In this document: piece by piece, positions 60,434 through 64,000 of the stretch
Numbering within the stretch: position 1 is the stretch's first letter
Layout: the number at the start of each line of letters is the position of its first letter
NCBI GenBank assembly: GCA_034421295.1
Contig: DAOUKM010000017.1
Location: forward strand, 1-64,000
DNA from: CAUZIR01 sp034421295
Lineage (GTDB): Bacteria > Chloroflexota > Dehalococcoidia > Lucifugimonadales > UBA2962
Direction of reading: 5' to 3'
DNA: 64,000 nucleotides
The notes under the pieces: generated by a model
Database searches by the model: none
What the model saw: the letters and a program-made list of their open reading frames with translations, nothing else
What the model was told of the DNA's origin: nothing
Translations under genes and position numbers: made by a program

Positions 60434-62137
60434 ATGCCCACGGACGCACCTGAAAAGATCCTCGTAGCCGTCGCCTGGCCCTACGCCAACGGCTCCATCC
60501 ATGTCGGGCACATCGCTGGCACATACCTTCCGGCCGACATCTTCGCCCGCTATCACCGCAAGAGGGGTAATGAAGTGCTCATGGTGTCCGGGAGCGACGC
60601 CCATGGAACCCCGGTCACGCTCGAGGCGGAAAGACAGGGGATAAACCCGGAGCACATAGTCGACAGATACCAGGCCGAGTTCCTTGACAACTGGGAGAGG
60701 CTGGGCATCTCCTTCGACCTGTTCACCACGACCCACACCGACAACCACACCGCCGTTTCGCAGGACATCTTCCGGGTTCTGGGGCGAAACGGGTACCTGT
60801 ACGAAGAAACTATGTTGCTCCCCTACAGCGAGCTGGACAGACGTTTTTTGGCCGATCGCTACGTGGAAGGGACCTGTCCCTTCTGCCGCTACGAGAGGGC
60901 GAGGGGAGACCAGTGCGAGGACTGCGGTCGTACCCTGGACCCCAAGGACCTGATCGACATAAGGAGCCGGGTGAGCGGAGATGCCCCGGTCTTCCGGGAG
61001 ACCAGACACTATTTTTTCAGGCTCTCGGCTTTCCAGCGGCACTTGGAGGACTGGGTTGACCAGGACAAGGAGCACTGGAGGCCGAACGTTCTGAACTTTA
61101 CGCGGGGCTTCCTCAAGGGCGGCCTGAAGGACCGGCCCATCACCCGCGATATCGAATGGGGGGTGCCCCTGCCGGCGGACTCGGTGGAAGGTGATTCGCC
61201 GGATGCAGGCAGACGGCTCTACGTGTGGTTCGAGGCGGTAATAGGATACCTTTCGGCCTCCAAGGAGTGGGCCCAGCAAAGGGGGGAGCCGGACGCCTGG
61301 GAGCGCTTTTGGACCGGCGACGCCCGCGCATACCACTTCATGGGCAAGGACAACATCACGTTCCACACGATACTGTGGCCGGCCATGCTAATGGGATACG
61401 GGGACCTCAACCTTCCGTACGACGTCCCGGCCAACGAGTACCTGAACATGGAGGGCTTTAAGCTGTCGACCAGCGGCAACTGGGCCGTGTGGCTTCCGGA
61501 CTACCTGGACCGCTACGAGCCCGATCCGCTCAGATACGTCCTGGCCGCAAATATGCCCGAGGCATCGGACTCGGACTTTTCGTGGCGCGAATACGTGCGG
61601 GCCAACAACGATGAGCTGGTGGCCACCTGGGGTAATCTGGTCCACCGCGTGCTCAGCATGACTCACCGCAACTTCGGCGCGGTACCGGGGCGCTGCGCCG
61701 ATCGGCAGGACGCGGAAGGGGAGGAGCTGCTCAGGGCCGCAAGAACCCTGCCGGAAGAGGTTGGCGCCGACATCGGAGCGGCCCACTTCCGGCGTGGCCT
61801 GGAGCGCTCGATGGGCCTTGCGAAGATGGCCAACCGCTACATAGAGAACCGCCGGCCATGGAGCGCCGTAAAGACCGATCGAGATCACGCGGCGGCAACC
61901 CTCTGGACGGCGATCTCGGTGATCAACTGCCTTAAGACCACCCTCTATCCGTACCTGCCGTTCAGTTCGCAGAGGCTACATGAGATGCTCGGATTCGGGG
62001 ACCGGGTCGATGGGCGAACCTGGAGCTGGGACGAGGAGGAAATCCAGCCCGGTTCGCCGGTTGCCGCCCCTCAGCCCCTCTTTGCCAAGCTGGACGAGTC
62101 ACTCATCGAGAGCGAGGTGGCCAAGCTTGGCGTCTGA
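60434..62137 (+). CDS. metG: Methionyl-tRNA synthetase with variant KMSKS
   Basis: A 567-residue MetRS. HIGH is seen as SIHVGHIAGTY (about residue 23), and the zinc knuckle has four cysteines (CPFCRYERARGDQCEDC). The KMSKS region is variant, FKLSTSGNWAVW near residue 343, where Met-Ser-Lys become Leu-Ser-Thr; the surrounding MGKDNITFHTILWPAMLMGY is intact. The anticodon-binding helical domain is complete (NRYIENRRPWSAVK), and no C-terminal dimerisation domain is present. ATG 60434. It overlaps the polyprenyl synthase gene. Confidence 0.93.
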   Translation: MPTDAPEKILVAVAWPYANGSIHVGHIAGTYLPADIFARYHRKRGNEVLMVSGSDAHGTPVTLEAERQGINPEHIVDRYQAEFLDNWERLGISFDLFTTTHTDNHTAVSQDIFRVLGRNGYLYEETMLLPYSELDRRFLADRYVEGTCPFCRYERARGDQCEDCGRTLDPKDLIDIRSRVSGDAPVFRETRHYFFRLSAFQRHLEDWVDQDKEHWRPNVLNFTRGFLKGGLKDRPITRDIEWGVPLPADSVEGDSPDAGRRLYVWFEAVIGYLSASKEWAQQRGEPDAWERFWTGDARAYHFMGKDNITFHTILWPAMLMGYGDLNLPYDVPANEYLNMEGFKLSTSGNWAVWLPDYLDRYEPDPLRYVLAANMPEASDSDFSWREYVRANNDELVATWGNLVHRVLSMTHRNFGAVPGRCADRQDAEGEELLRAARTLPEEVGADIGAAHFRRGLERSMGLAKMANRYIENRRPWSAVKTDRDHAAATLWTAISVINCLKTTLYPYLPFSSQRLHEMLGFGDRVDGRTWSWDEEEIQPGSPVAAPQPLFAKLDESLIESEVAKLGV

Positions 62138-63122
62138 TCGGTTGGTCGTCTCCAACCCCTACCTGGAGGAGATCTACGAGCCGATATCCGGGAGCCTTGC
62201 CCGGGTTGAGGACAGGCTGGCCCGGGTGGGGGATGGCAGGTACCTGTACCTGGCCGAGCCGCTGGACCACGTCCTTCAGTCCTTCGGAAAGATGCTGCGA
62301 CCGGCCGTCACCCTGATGTCGTCGCGCTTCCATCCCAACGACGGTCGAAGGGTCGAGCTCATGGCAGGGGCGGTGGAGCTCCTGCACGTGGCCACCCTGA
62401 TCCACGACGATACCGTCGACGAGTCGGATCTTCGCAGGGGCAGGGCGACCGTCGCCAGCCTGTGGGGGCGCAACGCCGCAGTGGTCGTGGGCGACTACAT
62501 CTTCGCCGCCTCCGCCAGCTTCGTTTGCGATACGGAGAACGTGAGGGTCATTCGCCGATTTGCCGAGACGATCATGGAACTGTCGAAGGGACAGCTGCAC
62601 GAGATGGCCAATGCATTCAGTCCCGATCAGGACATGAAGGGATACACCGACCGCATATACAGCAAGACGGCATCACTGTTTGCGACGGCGGCTGAGTCGG
62701 GCGCGGTGCTCAGCGGGGCGAATGAGGAGACGGTTCAGGCGCTGCGGAGCTACGGGTGCAACCTGGGAATGGCCTTCCAGGTCGTCGACGACATCCTGGA
62801 TGTTCAGGGCAGCACGGAGGAGGTGGGTAAACCCGTTGGCAACGACCTGCTGAACGGGGTCGTCACCCTGCCCGTGTTCGCATATCTAAAGGGTCATCCC
62901 GAGGACAGGTCGGTCGCCGAGTTCTTCGCCAACCCGCAGGACCGGGCCCCGGCAGAGCGCGTGCTGCGTGCCGCCAGGGCCCCGGAGGTGATCGATGAGG
63001 CCTATGCCTTCGCAAAGGATATGTGCGACCGGGCGCGGCGCAGCCTGTCTGCGCTCCCGGATACCGCCGAGCGTCGCTCTCTTCTGGACCTGGTCGATTA
63101 CGTGATGGCCCGGGACAGGTAG
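62127..63122 (+). CDS. Polyprenyl (all-trans) diphosphate synthase
   Basis: A 331-residue isoprenoid chain-elongation enzyme. The first aspartate-rich motif is in LIHDDTVDESDLRRG (DDxxD), the second in FQVVDDILDVQG (DDxxD), and GKMLRPAV has the IPP-binding lysine and arginine. Medium/long-chain products for quinones or the cell wall are likely. TTG 62127 starts within the last codons of metG; TTG 62142 is an alternative, and the frame upstream is a metG shadow. The chain length is not predictable with certainty. Confidence 0.93.
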   Translation: MASDRLVVSNPYLEEIYEPISGSLARVEDRLARVGDGRYLYLAEPLDHVLQSFGKMLRPAVTLMSSRFHPNDGRRVELMAGAVELLHVATLIHDDTVDESDLRRGRATVASLWGRNAAVVVGDYIFAASASFVCDTENVRVIRRFAETIMELSKGQLHEMANAFSPDQDMKGYTDRIYSKTASLFATAAESGAVLSGANEETVQALRSYGCNLGMAFQVVDDILDVQGSTEEVGKPVGNDLLNGVVTLPVFAYLKGHPEDRSVAEFFANPQDRAPAERVLRAARAPEVIDEAYAFAKDMCDRARRSLSALPDTAERRSLLDLVDYVMARDR

Positions 63123-63138
63123 AACCTGCCCCCGCTCC

Positions 63139-63459
63139 CTACCGGATGACCGACATGGGGGTGGCGTTCATGCGGGTGATGACCGAGCGCTCGCGGTCGA
63201 GCATCTCGGTGACCCTCGGAAGCATCTCGTTCTCCCACCGCTCGTTCTCGTATATCGCCTTGTAGAGCCGCTCGCGCTCGCTCTCCGACTCGAATCGACG
63301 TATCCAGACGTAATGATCGGGATCCTCTTCGTCTACGAACGATCCGACCACCACCACGCCCTTTGAGATCTGAAACGGGATCACCGTTTCGTCCATGTAG
63401 CGAGCCCACTGTTCGCGCTTTCCGGGCCTGCACCAGTACTGCCTTAACTCGAATAGCAT
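63139..63459 (-). CDS. NIPSNAP-family protein
   Basis: A 106-residue NIPSNAP-type dimeric alpha/beta-barrel protein. It has FELRQYWCRPGKREQWARYM, VVGSFVDEEDPDHYVWIRRF and ERERLYKAIYENERWENEML. ATG 63459 is preferred because AGGAG lies 7 nt upstream; the frame also opens at GTG 63474. The family function is unclear in bacteria, possibly a small-molecule binding or monooxygenase-like fold. Single gene. Confidence 0.85.
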   Translation of the reverse strand: MLFELRQYWCRPGKREQWARYMDETVIPFQISKGVVVVGSFVDEEDPDHYVWIRRFESESERERLYKAIYENERWENEMLPRVTEMLDRERSVITRMNATPMSVIR

Positions 63460-63513
63460 GTCGTTCTCCTGCACTCATCCGTTCTGGTTGCCACCGCCGC
63501 TACCCCCTTCTTC

Positions 63514-64000
63514 TCAGCCAGCGTAGAACAGTCCGACGCTCGCACCAAGGTACATTGCGATGAGCAGGGCCGCCTCCGGCTTGGCCCACCGCCTTCCCGG
63601 ACGACCCGTCCTGCGGGATCGGTAAAGCAGCGCCGCCACGACGACCGCGGTCATGGCTATCGCAATGAATCCGGTAATGGCATGAGAGCGGGAGATGGCG
63701 GCCCATATGGTGCCGCCTGTTACGGCGAGCTCATCGGCCGACAGTATGAAGCCCATGTTGAAAAGGTTCGACCCGAGGAGGTTGCCCACCGCAAGCGCCG
63801 GCGACCCTATGCGCAGCGCGGCCAGTGAGGTGGCCACCTCGGGGAGCGATGTGCTGATGGCCAGGAACTGGGTTCCGACGAACGACGCTTCCCAGCCCAG
63901 GTTGTCGGCGAGCCGGTCGCCGGCGTAGGAGAGCCATACGGAACTTGCGATGACCACGAGGGCCGAGGCCAAGTAGATGCCTACCGCACCGCGGAGACCG
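63514..64000 (-). CDS. Na+/Ca2+ exchanger (CaCA family), partial
   Basis: At least 161 residues of the C-terminal half of a calcium/cation antiporter. The frame stays open through the window's right edge, so the N-terminal half lies outside. The conserved alpha-2 motif is present in FLAISTSLPEVATSLAALRI, followed by NLLGSNLFNMGFIL. About five hydrophobic helices are visible, with a basic loop RSRRTGRPGRRW near the end. It exports calcium in exchange for Na+ or H+. It appears intact as far as visible. Confidence 0.9.
   Translation of the reverse strand, partial: GLRGAVGIYLASALVVIASSVWLSYAGDRLADNLGWEASFVGTQFLAISTSLPEVATSLAALRIGSPALAVGNLLGSNLFNMGFILSADELAVTGGTIWAAISRSHAITGFIAIAMTAVVVAALLYRSRRTGRPGRRWAKPEAALLIAMYLGASVGLFYAG

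Noticed and set aside
1..64000. CRISPR arrays, rRNA genes, insertion sequences
   Set aside because: No spaced repeats, rRNA motifs or transposase frames were seen anywhere in the window.

Overview
The window is high-GC bacterial DNA, densely packed and mostly core metabolism, with one mobile-element end at its left edge. The gene mix suggests a Chloroflexota (Dehalococcoidia/SAR202-like) bacterium: a coenzyme F420 gene (cofE), a eukaryote-type glutamine synthetase II, heterotetrameric sarcosine oxidase, many catabolic oxidoreductases and hydrolases, CARDB and DUF4349 lipoproteins, and a T-box leader on trpS. This placement is inferred from gene content; no rRNA or other phylogenetic marker was compared.

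Left edge (1-2686): the right end of an integrative element. It carries a divergent pair of small HTH regulators around a promoter/palindrome, two more tandem HTH genes, a tyrosine recombinase, and the 3' half of a tRNA-Gly(CCC) gene that marks the attachment site. After it comes about 500 bp without a recognisable gene and a broken von Willebrand A (YfbK-like) gene remnant (3184-3478).

3.5-20.6 kb: mostly independent metabolic genes. These are an N-acyl-D-amino-acid deacylase-type amidohydrolase, a sugar-nucleotide epimerase, a sucrase/ferredoxin-like protein, an overlapping cluster (zinc alcohol dehydrogenase, MFS transporter, TPR protein, SDR), a CocE-type hydrolase, glutamine synthetase II, a cytochrome c lipoprotein, a cupin, a coupled trio (HEAT-repeat protein, threonine-dehydratase-like enzyme, AcoX/NAD-kinase-like protein), endonuclease III and argC. 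A complete tRNA-Glu(TTC) lies at 20699-20771.

20.8-36.2 kb: a cyclase-family hydrolase, two lipoproteins (one with three CARDB domains and an HELGH site), the thiG-thiE-thiS operon behind a TPP riboswitch, a DUF4349/PKD lipoprotein, a Nudix hydrolase, pyruvate phosphate dikinase, a berberine-bridge-type oxidase and leuS.

36.2-48.8 kb: soxB-D-A-G (sarcosine oxidase, minus strand), leuB, an EVE protein, an Ldh-family dehydrogenase, a coupled cyclophilin-like/tenA pair (thiamine salvage), a small zinc-ribbon protein, cofE, a CoA ester lyase, folB, a DUF3303 protein and a 4-oxalocrotonate tautomerase.

48.76-54.76 kb: the clearest regulatory unit. A sigma70-like promoter, a full T-box leader with a TGG (Trp) specifier and an intrinsic terminator precede trpS-trpE-trpG-trpD-trpC-trpF. 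trpB and trpA are absent from the window. Uncharged tRNA-Trp should therefore raise both tRNA charging and the chorismate-to-indole-glycerol-phosphate branch.

54.8-64 kb: a tight run of VOC, RidA, HIT, HD (YqeK-like) and zinc alcohol dehydrogenase genes; then a D-cysteine desulfhydrase-like enzyme, a lone PAS protein, rsmI, metG, a polyprenyl synthase, a NIPSNAP protein and a partial Na+/Ca2+ exchanger that runs off the right edge. I saw no CRISPR array, rRNA or recognisable defence system.
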